This document shows, piece by piece, positions 59,607-59,703 of a DNA stretch of 59,703 nt. This DNA comes from Chloroflexota bacterium. GTDB lineage: Bacteria; Chloroflexota; Anaerolineae; Aggregatilineales; Phototrophicaceae. The translations under genes and the position numbers were made by a program. The notes below the pieces were generated by a model. That model was not told where the DNA came from, did not search any database, and saw only the letters and a list, made by a program, of their open reading frames with translations. Every line of letters starts with the position of its first letter. The stretch's first letter is position 1. Location: NCBI GenBank assembly GCA_026706395.1, contig JAPOYU010000003.1, positions 1-59,703 of the forward strand. The letters are read 5' to 3'.

Positions 59607-59703
59607 CTAGACCCACCGCTCGATGACGATTTTGCGCTCGGTGTAAAACTCGATCGAATCCATCCCTTGCCCGTGCAGATCGCCGAAGAACGAGTCTTTC
59701 TGT
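59607..59703 (-). CDS. mmsA: CoA-acylating methylmalonate-semialdehyde dehydrogenase, C-terminal fragment
   Basis: Only the last 31 codons are in the window: QKDSFFGDLHGQGMDSIEFY followed by TERKIVIERWV and a TAG stop. This matches the conserved C-terminus of the MmsA/IolA family, which converts malonate or methylmalonate semialdehyde to acetyl- or propionyl-CoA. In the pyrimidine setting it would dispose of the malonate semialdehyde formed from beta-alanine. The rest of the gene lies beyond the right edge. Confidence 0.85.
   Translation of the reverse strand, partial: QKDSFFGDLHGQGMDSIEFYTERKIVIERWV

Noticed and set aside
1..59703. Looked for tRNA and rRNA genes and for known riboswitch cores.
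   Set aside because: No cloverleaf with a GTTCGAAT-type arm, no rRNA sequence and no recognisable riboswitch conserved core was seen by eye; a covariance-model search would be decisive.

Overview
The window is about 60 kb of GC-rich bacterial DNA. Dense gene packing, frequent GTG/TTG starts, four Uma2-type nucleases, menaquinone biosynthesis, a Bmp-type nucleoside importer and many short dispersed intergenic repeats fit an environmental Chloroflexota bacterium (Anaerolineae-like). That placement is an inference from gene content, not from a marker gene. I found no rRNA, tRNA or CRISPR array. One IS3-family element and several MITE-like or palindromic repeats are present.

Layout. 0.15-7.5 kb (+): sulfatase-like hydrolase, galactokinase, a UvrD-like helicase with a RecB-type Fe-S nuclease, and an EamA exporter. 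7.5-11.8 kb (-): hydroxypyruvate-isomerase-like enzyme, RecJ and a rhamnonate-dehydratase-like enolase-superfamily enzyme. 11.9-13.1 kb: the IS3-family element, sitting in repeat-rich DNA. 13.5-16.8 kb (+): a fused [2Fe-2S]/molybdopterin hydroxylase of the Se-dependent xanthine dehydrogenase type, followed with no gap by a HicAB toxin-antitoxin pair and then by a second, diverged copy of the hydroxylase C-terminal tail. 16.8-21.2 kb (-): a truncated Uma2 protein, a malonyl-CoA-synthetase-like ligase and GlgX. 21.4-27.4 kb (+): a complete nucleoside ABC importer (two permeases, two tandem binding proteins, one ATPase). 27.4-33.5 kb: a DUF1232/DUF4230 protein, a PlsC-like acyltransferase, a Wzm/Wzt polysaccharide exporter, a 28-residue membrane peptide and an APH-type kinase. 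33.5-40.5 kb (-): an autoregulated tetR-menF-menD-menB-menE-menH operon. 40.5-42.3 kb: two paralogous small membrane proteins, each with a MITE upstream, and a yeast-type cytosine deaminase. 42.4-48.3 kb: a catabolic operon (DUF6092-like protein, nitroreductase, VOC protein, M20 hydrolase, allantoinase-like amidohydrolase, DapA-like aldolase) divergent from a GntR/FCD regulator. 48.4-59.7 kb: Uma2 proteins, an M16 protease, a creatinase-like M24 enzyme, and a pyrimidine-degradation set (dihydropyrimidinase, LLM flavoprotein, beta-ureidopropionase-like amidase, and the C-terminus of methylmalonate-semialdehyde dehydrogenase) interrupted by a DUF433/DUF5615 toxin-antitoxin pair.

The unifying theme is salvage and breakdown of nucleosides, nucleobases and ureides. 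Import by the Bmp transporter, deamination of cytosine, hydroxylation of a purine-like ring, hydrolysis of cyclic amides and ureides, and disposal of malonate semialdehyde are all represented. The dihydropyrimidine dehydrogenase that would complete the reductive pyrimidine route is not visible and may lie beyond 59703. Accessory modules (HicAB, DUF433/DUF5615, Uma2) sit inside or against these catabolic genes. The most informative structural oddity is the HicAB cassette bracketed by two copies of the hydroxylase gene's 3' end.
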